This document shows, piece by piece, positions 43,584 through 53,679 of a DNA stretch of 64,000 nt. The position numbers were made by a program, and so were the translations under genes. Source of the DNA: Chrysophaeum taylorii (Eukaryota > Sar > Pelagophyceae > Pelagomonadales > Pelagomonadaceae); the NCBI GenBank assembly GCA_029834535.1, contig JAQMWT010000588.1:29813-93812 (forward strand), given 5' to 3'. How positions within the stretch are numbered: the first letter of the stretch is position 1; each line of letters opens with the position of its first letter. The notes under the pieces were generated by a model that did no database searches, was not told where the DNA came from, and saw only the letters and a program-made list of their open reading frames with translations.

Positions 43584-45411
43584 ACAAGTGCAGGCCAGTA
43601 AGTTCACCTAGTCCCAATCTCTAACCCCAGTAAGTTCACCTGGTCCCAGTAAGTTCATCTAGTCCCAATCTCTAACCTCAGTAAATTCGGCGTAAACCCA
43701 CTCGTGCTCACATCCACTCACCCCACTCCCATCTGAACTCGTCGCTCTCACCCCCGCCAATATAAGCTGCTTTGATCCGCACACGCCGCTAGCCTTTGAG
43801 TTTACTCTAAAAACCCCAGTAAGTTCACTTGGTCTCAGTAAGTTCGCCTGGTCACTAAGTTCACCTAGTCCCAATCTCAAACCCCAGTAAGTCCACCTGG
43901 TTCCAGTAAATTCACCTGGCCCCAGTAAGTTCACCTACAGTGCGCGTGTAGGCGCCGGGAGGGGGCTTGAGTTTGAGTTGTCAAAAAACTCCAGTAAGCT
44001 CACCTGGTCTCAGTAAGCTCACCTGGTCACTCAGTTCACCTATTCCCACCTGGTCAGTAAGTTCACCTAGCTCACACCAACTCCTTTGAGCTCGTCGCTC
44101 TCACCCCCGCCAATCTAAGCTGCTTTGATCCGCACGCGCCGCCAACCTTTGAGTGAGTTTACTCAAAAAACCCTTTGCTCTAAAAACCCCAGTATGTTCA
44201 CCTGGTCCCAGTTTCACCTGGTCACTCAGTTCACCTAGTCCCAATCTCAAACCCCAGTAAGTTCACGTGGTCCCAGTAAGTTCACTTATAGTGCGCGTGT
44301 AGACGCCGGGAGGGGGCTTATCGGAATTGCGCAGCACGTGTGGGGTATAGGGTGGAGTCGTCGACCCAGATGAGTATATCCTCGGGGATGCCGATCGACA
44401 GAGAGCCACGTAGAGCTGGACGTGGCAGAAGACGGGCTTGGGAAAGAGGACGCCGACCTCGCGGGGCGTCTGGCCCTGGCTCTTGTGCTCACATCCACTC
44501 ACCCCACTCTCCTTCGAGCTCGTCGCTCTCACCTCCGCCAATCTAAGCTGCTTTGATCCGTACACGCCGCTAGCCCTTGCGTTCACTCTAAAAACCCCAG
44601 TAAGTTCACTTGGTCCCAGTAAGTTCACCTGGTCACTTAGTTCACCTAGTCCCAATCTCAAACCCCAGTAAGTTCCCCAGTAAGTTCACCTACCGTGCGC
44701 GTGTAGACGCCGGGAGGGGGCTTATCGGTATTGCGCAGCACGTGTGGGGTAGGGTGGAGTCGTCGACCCAGATGAGTATATCCTCGGGGTTGCCGATCGA
44801 CAGAGAGCCACGTAGAGCTGGACGTGGCAGAAGACGGGCTTGGGAAAGAGGACGCCGACCTCGCGGGGCGTCTGGCCCTGGCTCTTGGTGATCGTTTGGC
44901 GTCGGTGGGGCTTGAGGGATACAGGTTGGAGGAGCCTCGGTGACAGGACACGATCGATCATGTATCTGGTACCGTTGCAGTGGCCGTGCGACGGGTCGAG
45001 GTTGCGAAGACTTTAAGCTCGCGATCAAAGTCAGCATGCCGTTGGTTGTCAGGGAGTTAAAAACTCGACTGTAAAGAGCGAGGCGTCGTCTTCCGATCCA
45101 ACCTAGTCGGCCGAAAAGAACTCCGACGCCTCGTCTCCGGGAAAAAAAGGCCGCGGTCATGCGCGCGTTGTCAGCATCGACAACATCGTTTCGACGGGGC
45201 GTGAGAATGGCGCGCTGAAAGAGCCGCCGCGGCTCGTGGAAATAGTCTGCGAGGTCGCCGTAGACGGCTTGGAGGATCACTGTCTGGCTCTCGCGCCTAC
45301 CTGATCCTTACTCTCGCGCCTACCTGATCCTTACCCTAAATCGAGGGACAAACAGACAGACAGACAAACAAACAAACAGACAGACAAACATCTGTCGATT
45401 AGTAGTTAGGA
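43584..45411 (-). mobile_element. Helitron-like element cluster: two truncated copies and one full copy (inverted)
   Basis: Read on the minus strand, a full copy (about 45411-44500) starts TCCTAACTACTAATCG and carries the broken helicase segment. It is followed by two 5'-truncated copies of the 3' half: one keeps the helicase end and minisatellite zone (about 44490-44030), the other only the minisatellite zone (about 44000-43584). The end is ...CTTG then T. It stops 39 bp before the MFS transporter ATG. Confidence 0.65.
44690..45280 (-). pseudogene. PIF1-type helicase tail fragment (43.6-45.4 kb cluster)
   Basis: Same segment order and the same frameshifts as in the other copies of the element, including the TAG after the FFSAD-equivalent position. 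A further partial copy of the last segment lies at about 44286-44500. Confidence 0.65.
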
Positions 45412-45450
45412 TTACCCTCTCTTCTCCTTCGAGGACGGCTCGCGCGGGCG

Positions 45451-47114
45451 ATGGCACCAACTTACGACCCACATACAGGCCTCAATGTGCCGGTGGTGGC
45501 GGTGAGGCACACACCAACCGTCTGTCGCGAGAGTTCCGCAGGTCTATCTGGTGTTTCTCGTCATTTTCCTCGACACGATCGGCGCGACTATCTCCACCCC
45601 AGCACTGCCATATTATGCGGCCAAGTTCGGCTGCACGAACGCCCAGATCGGGTACTTGTTCGGCGCCTGGAGTTTGACGAGCACATGCTTTGCTCCGATC
45701 CTGGGGAGACTCGCAGACGTCGTGGGACGGCGGACGGTCCTGCTCATGTCGCTCGTGGGTGCAGGCGCAGCAGCGATCGCGCAGGGCGTTGCGCCCAACT
45801 ACTCCGTGCTGTTGCTCGCGCGGGGTTTCTCAGGAATCTGGGCGGCCGTGGGTTCGACAGCGCAGGTCTATTTAGCTGACTCGTGCTCGCCCGCGATGCT
45901 GCCCATCTACATGGCCCGGGTGCGCACGTGGTTTGTTTCGTGTTAATTCCCTCGAGCAGTTGAGCAGTGTTCCGGGTTTGGCGATGATTTTCGGTCCGGG
46001 TCTCGGCGGCGGCCTCTCCAAGTTCGGCCTCAACGTTCCGATCATTGTCGATGGTTGCGTCTCGCTCTTCTCGTCGATCCTCGTCTTGGTCTACATGCCC
46101 GAGTCGGTGGCGTGGCTCGCGTCGCAATCCAAAGAGAAATCCGAGGACAAGAACCCAACCGAAACATCGCCGCTGCACGCTGCCGAGGGTGGAGCGACCG
46201 TCGATACCGTGGTCGAGGAACCGCCGAAACCGCCGGATACGCACCACAAGACTCTTGCCTTGCTTTGCCTCTCGCAAATGTTTAACGGCATAACGTTCTC
46301 CACAATAGTCTCGATGCTCGCCGTCTCGCTTGCTGCCAAGCTCGACTTCGACGCGCTCCGCGTAGGTTACACTTTTGTCGGGCTCGCTGTTGTCATGGTC
46401 TTTACAGCCGTTTGGCTCACCCCGGTTGCCCAAAAGAAGCTTGGAATCGAGCAAGCCGCCGTTCTTGCGACGGTCGTGACGGCTGTTGCGCTCGTCTGGT
46501 TTGCGCTTGCTGACACCGTGCTGACAGTGCTGCTCGCGCTTGCGGTCTCGCGCTGCGCGCAGTCGCTCCGTGGTGCCTCGTTTGGCACAATCGTCACGCA
46601 GGCCACCACCATTCAAACTCGCGGCACCACGCTCGCTCGCGTCCAGCTCTTCCTTAACGGGGGCCGCCTGATCGGTCCCCTCGTCGCCGGAAACCTAGCC
46701 AACTTTGATCCCGAGCGCGCGCCGTGGTATCTTGCTGCTGCCGCGTCCTTTGTGTCGGCTGCCCTTCTCCAGGCTACAGTCAAGATCCAGCCCGCGCAGA
46801 CTGCACCAGCCGGCCATGGTCGTGAAGGTCGCCTTGTTCGAGGCTATACCGACCTCCGAGGGCCCGCGGCGCCAGAGACCCTCGCTGATGAATGCCCCTC
46901 GCCCGAAGACGTTGATGAGCTTGGCAAGTGGATGGCTGACCTGCTAACACGTCGTCATTATCAGTGGTGTTCTCGCAAAGAGGCCACGCGGAAAATGCTA
47001 GAGGCACTTCTCCCCGAACTTCACACAAACTCCGCAGGCCACGTCGAAGATCTCGACCAACTCATGAAGTACGCTGCTGTCGTGCAAGCCGAGATAGCAC
47101 GCCACAACATCTAG
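45451..47114 (+). CDS. Major facilitator superfamily transporter
   Basis: Exons 45451-45501, 45542-45919 and 45960-47114, two introns of 40 nt each; product 527 residues. Joins read LNVPVVA-VYLVFLVIFLD and IYMAR-LSSVPGLAMIFGPG, both typical of MFS drug/proton antiporters. GRLADVVGRRTVLLMS is the A-motif (G-x-L-A-D-x-x-G-R-R) between helices 2 and 3. GLAMIFGPGLGGGLS is the helix-5 C-like motif of antiporters. An acidic loop (KEKSEDKNPTETS) separates the halves. The C-terminal 80 residues are soluble. The profile fits the TetA/DHA1-like group of 12-helix proteins. Substrate unknown. The start lies 39 bp after a Helitron-like element, so the promoter must be inside or very close to the repeat. 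Confidence 0.85.
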
Positions 47115-47425
47115 TGATGCTTGCCTGCATTGGCCTGGTTTTGCCGCTTTGCGTTCAGCGCAGAATCCACGCGCTTCGTTCAGCATCACGACCGCTCAAG
47201 AAGCCGTTCCATCTCCAGCAGAGTCCACACACCTCATTCAACACGACGATCATTCCAGAAGTCTTTCTATCCCCAAAAGAAGCAGAGTTCGCGCACCTGG
47301 CATTCTAGTCACGACTTGCTGTGCCACGAGCGCCAGCTGGTACTCTGCCAGCTAGCGACGTGGTGTCGGCGCACTTCAACCTGCACCGTCTGTAAACAGC
47401 ATCTGTGGTGGCTGTGCTCATAGTG
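47115..47425. other. Convergent intergenic region
   Basis: 3' flanks of the MFS transporter and the G-patch gene. Nothing else recognised. Confidence 0.5.
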
Positions 47426-48325
47426 CTACTCGGCGGCGTCGTCTAGTAGAGTTCGCATATCGTCATCTATGCTAAGGTGCGGACCAGCACCACTATCGTC
47501 GTCGAGGCGCGCACCGAGCGAAAGACAGTAGCAATGCACGTCACGCAAATAGGCGAGGGCCGCGCGGAGCTGGACGAGGGGCGGTTCCGAATCAAATCCG
47601 CCGTCGGTTTCCGGCGGATCGTCGGTGGCGGTCGGCAGGGTGCGAGCGTAGACCTCGTCTTGCGCGTCGACGAATGCTTGGGTGATGTGCTTGGCCGTCG
47701 CGTAGTTTCGCGGCCATAGGTCGTGGGGGGAGATGCCGGCGCGCTCATCGAGGTCGCACACGGCGTGCCGGGCTCGTCTCGCAGCCCTCGCCGCGGCGCG
47801 CTCGACGGCGGCGGAGCGCGTCGCCACTCGAAAAGTCTGGCCTTGGGCGCGCGCAGCCTGGGCCTTGGCGGCGCTGATGGCGGCGTGTGCGCGGTGCTTG
47901 GCCTCGAGAACACCGATGCCGGCGCGCTGGCGCGGCGCGAGTAAGTCGGCGTCGATTGGCGTTGGTATGCCCCTTCGCTTCCCCACGCCTTGGCCTTCCT
48001 CGTAGCCCATCGCCTTTAGCATTTGGAAGCCCTTGTTCTCAGCGCCCAGGGGCCGCTCCAGCGCTGTACGCATCCGCTCGGCGGACGACAAGACGCGGTC
48101 GTCACCGGGGGGAGGCCGCTCGCCGAATCTCCGCTTCCGCTCACCCTCCAGGGCGGCGACATCCAAGGCTAAGTAGTCCTCGGCTTCCTTCGGAGCGTGT
48201 TTCGCATCGTCGTCGTCGTCGTCATCGTCGCCCGGGATATACAATTTGCGAGGCTTAAACGACGATGACGACGTGGTGTCCTCGCGTTGCGCGACCGAGA
48301 ACACGGCGTGGGGCCGCTTCCTCAT
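47426..48325 (-). CDS. G-patch protein, GPATCH11-like
   Basis: 299 residues, single exon, ATG at 48325. The N-terminal part has a D-rich run and ends in a charged helix. Residues about 97-140 form a G-patch: KGFQMLKAMGYEEGQGVGKR followed by GIPTPI and RQRAGIG. The C-terminus has LAYLRDVHCYCLSLGARLDD, matching the DUF4187 end of GPATCH11, where the family has Y-C-x-W-C-G; here the second Cys and Trp are replaced. G-patch proteins activate DEAH helicases in splicing and ribosome assembly; GPATCH11 is linked to the spliceosome. The fit in order and length supports the call. Confidence 0.8.
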   Translation of the reverse strand: MRKRPHAVFSVAQREDTTSSSSFKPRKLYIPGDDDDDDDDAKHAPKEAEDYLALDVAALEGERKRRFGERPPPGDDRVLSSAERMRTALERPLGAENKGFQMLKAMGYEEGQGVGKRRGIPTPIDADLLAPRQRAGIGVLEAKHRAHAAISAAKAQAARAQGQTFRVATRSAAVERAAARAARRARHAVCDLDERAGISPHDLWPRNYATAKHITQAFVDAQDEVYARTLPTATDDPPETDGGFDSEPPLVQLRAALAYLRDVHCYCLSLGARLDDDSGAGPHLSIDDDMRTLLDDAAE

Positions 48326-49574
48326 GTTTACGAGGTTTATGAAGAGGGGTTTCTTGAAGACGAGGTTTATAAAGAGGGGTTTCTTTTTCTTGAAGGTCGA
48401 CTGCTAAGAATGGGGGCTTGAGGGCTTTTAAACGTCGATGGCAAAGAGAGGGGTAAGCTTGTGCATGGCGGGCTTATCCAGAGGCCTATAGCTCGAGAGT
48501 GCAGTCATTACAGATCGACTGCTGAAGGGGTGGTGGTGCAAACGTGAGTACGCAGGGTATGCAGTGCGCAAGGGGTTTGTTCGTAGTTTGGGAAAGTGCG
48601 AAAGGATGAGTCGGTCCAGGTGGTACCCAGTGGGTGGTGCCTTGAAGGCGGACGTACCTTGAGGCCGAGCCGGTGTCATCGCCTATCTGTGGGGAGATCG
48701 AAGACAGGAGGGTCCCGGCCCGCAAGTCGCGCGCGTTCTGCCGCCAGACGTGCGTGCGACGGAGTGTGGCGTTCTGCCGATCGCTGTTGGCCTGGGTGAG
48801 GCTGCCCGAGGCGGCGACGTGCTGAGGGCGGTGAGTGCGAAGCGTGCCCGGCCCAAGGTATCGGCGATCCCCCACTCGCGGTAGATGCGGCCAACTTGTA
48901 CCGTCTTGGCCTCGTTGAAGTTAGAGCCCACATCAACCACCGCCAGTCTGGGGGCAAATAATGATGTAAGAATCTCCGCCCTCCAAGTTCTAACGCAAAA
49001 GAGTTCGCTCGAACACAAGTTCGTATTTCTACGCTTCGAGGGATCCTAGCGTGCATGTATCATGGCCGGCTATGTGGGCGCACACTTCTCGGACGCGTCG
49101 CGTCAAGCAACCAACGACTCCACACGCTTCTTCTCGGAGCTCACATGCCTACAACGCAAAACTTTCTCCGATGACGAAGACCTCAACCTCATTCTTCAAT
49201 ACTGGGCGAATATGGCAGCGCCGACGACGTCCAAGCAAAAGAACATGAACATCGACAGTAAGTCGCGCACTGAAATCTGTCGACGTCTCACTTTGCTGGT
49301 ATCGTCGCAGAATTTCGCGAGGGTTATAACAGTTGACTATACAGTTGTTGACTATACAGTTGTAGTAGGAATAAACAGATGTTCCGTGACAAGTCCGTTG
49401 ATCGAAGTGTACCGGATCTGCAGTGAATCCGCCTATCAGCAACCAAGCATGGGCGTGTTCCACGGGAAGTGTGTGTGTGCCGCCCCGAGCAACCCGTGCG
49501 CCGGGAGCAAGAATGGGAAGAAGACACGGTTTCGAGAGCCGTCGGTAGAGCGAACACATGGTGCGGAGCGCACG
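48326..49574. other. Intergenic or extended 5' region of the MOB gene
   Basis: The MOB frame is open back to an ATG at 49062, but the upstream residues (with a repeated VDYTVV segment from a duplicated GTTGACTATACAGTT) do not resemble the family. A C-rich motif shared with 15145-15175 lies near 48395-48420 in inverse orientation. No other gene supported. Confidence 0.4.
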
Positions 49575-50510
49575 ATGTCGCGAGCGTCATTCGCGTCTAC
49601 AATGACTTCTTTCGAATCGGAGGAGGTTGTGTCGCCAATCTCCGGTCGGCGACCATTCGTGAGGCGCGAGACCCTGGTCGCGCCGCACGAGTCGCTCAGG
49701 CATCTCCTCAAACTGCACATCCAGTCGCAGCTGCGTTTCGCGGGGCCGAACGTCGCCGTCAAGCTTCCGCGCGGCGCGAGCGCCAATTTGTGGATAGACA
49801 TCCACGTGGTCGATTTTGTGAACGAGGTCGCGACGGTGTGGTCCCTGGTCGAGAAGGCGTGCGAAACGCGGTGCCGCGGCGCGCAGATGTCGGCGGGCGC
49901 GCGGCGCGCATACGATTTCGACGGCCGAGTCGTCTCGGCGATCGAGTACGCTCGCCTCGCGCTCGACGAGGCGCGCGATGTCATCGGCGACGCGACTGTG
50001 TTTCCCGACGACGAGCGGGCCGAATATCCTGCCGAATTTGTTATCGCCACGCGGCGTATCATCCGACGCCTCTTCCACATTTACGCCCACGTATACCACA
50101 CCCACTTTTCTGCCCTCGTCGCGCTACGCTGCGACCAGGTCGTCAACGAGCTCTTCCGCCGCTTCACGCTCTTCGCCCTCGAGTTCGACCTCATCGATAA
50201 ATACGAGCTCGAGCCGCTCGACGAACTCATCCGCAATTTGTTCCAGGCGACGAACTCCTGCGGTGCCGCCGACGAAGAAGATTCTGCCGCATCCAACAGT
50301 CGCATCGCCGACGAGGAAACGATGCCGGCGACCACGATGCCCGTCAGGAACGAGTCGACCATCGGCGGCGTCGCCGTCGCCAGCCAACGCGAGACGCCTG
50401 CCGCCCCCGCCAAAGACGCGACCCCCCTAAAACAGAGCGTTGGTCTCTCGCCCGCCACCACCGCCACCAAAATCTCGGCGCCGCTCACGCCGCTCACGCC
50501 GTCCCAATGA
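49575..50510 (+). CDS. MOB kinase activator-like protein
   Basis: 311 residues from the ATG at 49575. Core matches to Mob1/phocein: LHIQSQLRFAGPNVAVKLPR, NLWIDIHVVDFVNEVATVWS, QMSAGARRAYDF, EFVIATRRIIRRLFHIYAHV, YHTHFSALVALRCDQVVNEL, and LEFDLIDKYELEPLDELI. MOB proteins bind and activate NDR/LATS kinases in cell-division and morphogenesis pathways. The two zinc-ligand His in YAHVYHTHF are present, but the paired cysteines before M-S-A-G are C-E-T-R-C with four residues to the motif, instead of the usual C-x4-C and two residues. The C-terminal 85 residues are a Pro/Thr-rich disordered tail. A longer start at 49062 is possible but not supported by family features. Confidence 0.8.
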   Translation: MSRASFASTMTSFESEEVVSPISGRRPFVRRETLVAPHESLRHLLKLHIQSQLRFAGPNVAVKLPRGASANLWIDIHVVDFVNEVATVWSLVEKACETRCRGAQMSAGARRAYDFDGRVVSAIEYARLALDEARDVIGDATVFPDDERAEYPAEFVIATRRIIRRLFHIYAHVYHTHFSALVALRCDQVVNELFRRFTLFALEFDLIDKYELEPLDELIRNLFQATNSCGAADEEDSAASNSRIADEETMPATTMPVRNESTIGGVAVASQRETPAAPAKDATPLKQSVGLSPATTATKISAPLTPLTPSQ

Positions 50511-51788
50511 CTCCAAGACGGAAGGATGGATAGATGGATAGGCGCACGCGGCTCTGCACTCTCCTCCGTTTTTGCAGGTCGCTGTGATGACGACGGAATG
50601 ATGCGGCGTCTCCTGCTCCCTTTTTCGTCGTCGTCGCGCCATGATGTACTCTCTGTGCACGCACACACGTCCGGTGCCCTCGCGTCAGTCATGCCATGCC
50701 TCCTCATGACTGTCAGTCATGCCATGCCTCCTCATGACTGGCGCGAAGTTTATTCATTCGTTCAGTACGAGAGGTAATGAATGCCGCCAATTCTTCTTCT
50801 TCACCTGGGTGGTAACAACTAACTGTACGTTAACTTCTTCTTGCTTTTTAGATATCGTGAGGGTTTAGGATCCGTACAAACACTGACGTGGAATGCACGT
50901 TCGTTCACGTCTCAACGGACGGGCCAGAGATCCGCACCAAGCGCCCCGGGGGGGACCGGAGCAAGCTTATACTATCGTCGCGAGCCTCCGGGTTTAGGGC
51001 ATCTCGATGTTGGAACCGGCCGCGGGCTGATCGACTTGCGGCGTGAGGTAGCACTGTCCGCGTTGTGAAAGGCAAGGTGAGCTCGCTGAGAGAGATGGGC
51101 TTCTTTCTTCGTCAGGAGCTCGGAGACACGGGCCGCTGAGTCCGAATCATTAACCAAGTCCCCCGCCGTCTAAACTTGCTACTTGGCCTCCTCGCGGATT
51201 CGGTCATTACAGCGCTTCGCAGCCATCCTGACAGGCCGTGTGACGACGCGTCACGTGGGGCGTCCGCGTTTCATTCCCAATTACTGGACATTGGCTCGAC
51301 CGTCTGATGAGGCGTCCTAAGAACGATAGAGACGAAGTCCAGTAATGGAGCAGCACTGCAACGCGCTCCAGCGCCTGGCGAAGTTGGTATTCGCCGTCGG
51401 AAAAAAGGTGACAATGCGCGTCGGTTTACGAACGTTCAACGGTCCATTATCTCAATACTAATAGTATTAACGTATCTTTGCTTGTACAATCGCCAGACTA
51501 CTACAACTGTACCGGCGAGTCAGCGGAGCGTCGCGTACCTACCTAACACTCTTGGGTATTTTTTGTCGCGTCGTTGAGAGGCGCAAGGGGCTCGGGGGCG
51601 CCAGGGAGAGGCGCCGGTCTTCTCGTTGCGAAGACCAACAACGCGTCGACCGTCGTGTCTGTTGTTATTTTCGACAGAGCGACACACAGACTCCTCCGGA
51701 CTAGGAGTGTTTTTTTTCGGTGCGACGAAAACACGTCGTATTTGGTGGTGCCTGGGGCGCACCAAGTCTCGAAGAAGGAGGAGTGCCT
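50511..51788. other. Intergenic, no gene supported
   Basis: About 1.3 kb between the MOB stop and the PP1-like start. It contains the 28-bp tandem duplication at 50686-50741. Frames here are short and featureless. Confidence 0.5.
50686..50741. repeat. 28-bp tandem duplication
   Basis: Two adjacent copies of CAGTCATGCCATGCCTCCTC plus eight further bases, differing only at the last base. Found in the 3' flank of the MOB gene. Confidence 0.9.
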
Positions 51789-52850
51789 ATGGATGAACCC
51801 GAATTCGGGACGTTGGTGGACGGGATGATCGCGAAGCTCCTCGACGGCTGGCGGGGGGGCGGGCCCGCGGGGCAGCCGCAGCAGTCAAAGGCGCAGCGCG
51901 GGATGGCGGCCCTCTCGCTGAGCGGGTCCAAGGTCTCGCAGGCCGTCGTGCCGCAGAAGGACGTGCAGCTGCTCCTCCGGAAGATGAAGGAAATATTTCT
52001 CTCGCAGCCCATGATGCTCGAGCTCACCGCCCCCGTCAAGATCGTGGGCGATATCCACGGTCAGTACTCTGATTTGTTGCGAATGTTCGAGGAGTGCGGC
52101 TGGCCGTCTGACGTGCACTACCTCTTCCTCGGCGACTACGTCGACCGCGGACCTCACGGCCTCGAGTCCGTGTTGCTGTTGTTGTGCTACAAGGCCAAGC
52201 ACCGCGACACGTTCTTCATGCTGCGCGGAAACCACGAGTGCGCGGCTATCAACAGGATCTACGGCTTTTGCGACGAGTGCAAGCGCGCGTACGGCCTCAA
52301 GCTCTGGAAGCAATTTAACGACGTCTTCAACTGCATGCCGGTGGCGGCCGCGATCGACGACAAGATTTTTTGCGTCCACGGCGGTCTGTCGCCCGAGCTA
52401 AGATCGCTCGATCAAATCGCTAGCATCCGCCGCCCGACGGACGTCCCCGACGCCGGCATGATGTGCGATTTCCTCTGGGCCGACCCCGAGCCCCACACGA
52501 CGGGCTGGGCCGAATCCGAGCGCGGCGTTTCCTACACCTTTGGCCCCGATGTCGTCCGAAAATTCCTCGAACAGCACGATTTCGACCTCCTCGTTCGCGC
52601 GCACCAGGTAGTCGAAGACGGCTACGAGTTCTTCGCTGGCCGCCAGCTCGTCACCCTCTTCTCCGCACCAAACTACTGCGGCGAGTTCGACAACGCCGGC
52701 GCCGTCATGTCCATCGACGAAACACTCATGTGCTCCTTCCATATCCTCAAGCCGCAGACCGCCGCCGACCTCGCAATCAACGACCGACGGGCCGCCGGAA
52801 ACCAAGCTGGTCGCAGGCCCGCCACGCCCATGCCCCCGGGCAAGCGCTAG
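51789..52850 (+). CDS. PP1-like serine/threonine phosphatase, divergent
   Basis: 353 residues from the ATG at 51789 (an upstream in-frame GTG is not a likely start). All PPP metal and catalytic motifs are present: GDIHGQ (about 87), GDYVDRG (about 115), RGNHE (about 147), HGG (about 197), [13 protein letters not shown] (about 270) and [13 protein letters not shown] (about 291). The order and the [15 protein letters not shown] segment place it with PP1 rather than PP2A. Compared with PP1 it has an N-terminal insertion rich in Gly, Pro and Gln (about 20-50) and many conservative changes. It is separated from the second PP1-like gene by about 10 kb. Expected to act with regulatory subunits through the PP1 docking groove. 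Confidence 0.9.
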   Translation: MDEPEFGTLVDGMIAKLLDGWRGGGPAGQPQQSKAQRGMAALSLSGSKVSQAVVPQKDVQLLLRKMKEIFLSQPMMLELTAPVKIVGDIHGQYSDLLRMFEECGWPSDVHYLFLGDYVDRGPHGLESVLLLLCYKAKHRDTFFMLRGNHECAAINRIYGFCDECKRAYGLKLWKQFNDVFNCMPVAAAIDDKIFCVHGGLSPELRSLDQIASIRRPTDVPDAGMMCDFLWADPEPHTTGWAESERGVSYTFGPDVVRKFLEQHDFDLLVRAHQVVEDGYEFFAGRQLVTLFSAPNYCGEFDNAGAVMSIDETLMCSFHILKPQTAADLAINDRRAAGNQAGRRPATPMPPGKR

Positions 52851-52927
52851 GACTCCCCGCAACCCGCCGCTCACCGAGGAGTTGACGACTATGATCATTT
52901 CACGGCGGCGCGCGACACGCGAGACAG

Positions 52928-52930
<3 letters not shown>

Positions 52931-52970
<40 letters not shown>
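52931..52970. repeat. (GA)20 microsatellite
   Basis: Twenty uninterrupted GA dinucleotides in the 3' flank of the PP1-like gene. Confidence 0.95.
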
Positions 52971-52974
<4 letters not shown>

Positions 52975-53150
52975 GACGACAATGAAGAGACCGAGCAAGC
53001 CCGGCCAGCCCACCGTGTAAACAGCATATCTTCTTCTCGCGGCCAGAGCTTCTCGACGACCTTCATGGCGACCTCCAAGTCGTCACTTTTTCACGGTGAT
53101 ACCCACGCGTCACCTGAATGAACTACCTTTGACCGCCTTACTGCGCTCAG

Positions 53151-53236
53151 TCTGTCTGAATGGCTGTCTGTCTGTCTGCGTTTGAACAGACAGACAGAGA
53201 GACAGACATACGGTCAGACAGACAGACAGACAGACA
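53151..53236. repeat. Self-complementary CTGT/ACAG microsatellite
   Basis: A CTGT run (TGTCTGTCTGTCTG) is followed after a few bases by its complement ACAGACAGACAG and a second CAGA run. It could fold into a hairpin. The same tetranucleotide marks the 5' end of the Helitron-like elements, though no other element sequence is present here. Confidence 0.7.
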
Positions 53237-53679
53237 TTTGCGCATCTTTCCGACCGATCGGCTGCGGCCGATGGATCGACCGCGATCGCCCGAGCCGAAG
53301 TGTGCTGCTGGAAAAGGAATTTGCCGCCTGAGGACGCTTCCTTTCGCTCGCCACCGTTCTGCTGATGCGCTGCGTCTCACACCCGCCCCCCGAGTCGGGT
53401 GCTTCGTCTCGTGGGCAGGTCCCCACCACTGTTTCCAAAAGATAGAATATAGTTATTTATTACGCTAGCCGGTCATTCTTCTTCTTCTTCTTCTTTATCG
53501 GTAGATTAATCGATCGATCAATCCGATCGATCGATCGTCTTGCGTCTGTCTCTCTCGTCCCCTGCCTTTTGTATCCTTGGCTTCGTAGGCCCTTTCTTCT
53601 CGATTTTCTCCGTCTTCTCGTGGTTGCGCTGACGCGATGTAAGTCACCAATCGATGTCGTTCGGGCCGTGTTTCGCACA

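Larger units (their letters stand above)
52851..53679. other. Intergenic with simple repeats
   Basis: Holds (GA)20 at 52931-52970 and self-complementary TGTC/GACA repeats at 53151-53236 upstream of the GPCR-PIP kinase gene. No coding region supported. Confidence 0.6.

Noticed and set aside
49062-49574. N-terminal extension of the MOB protein
   Set aside because: The residues do not resemble MOB proteins and include a local duplication; the ATG at 49575 precedes all family features.
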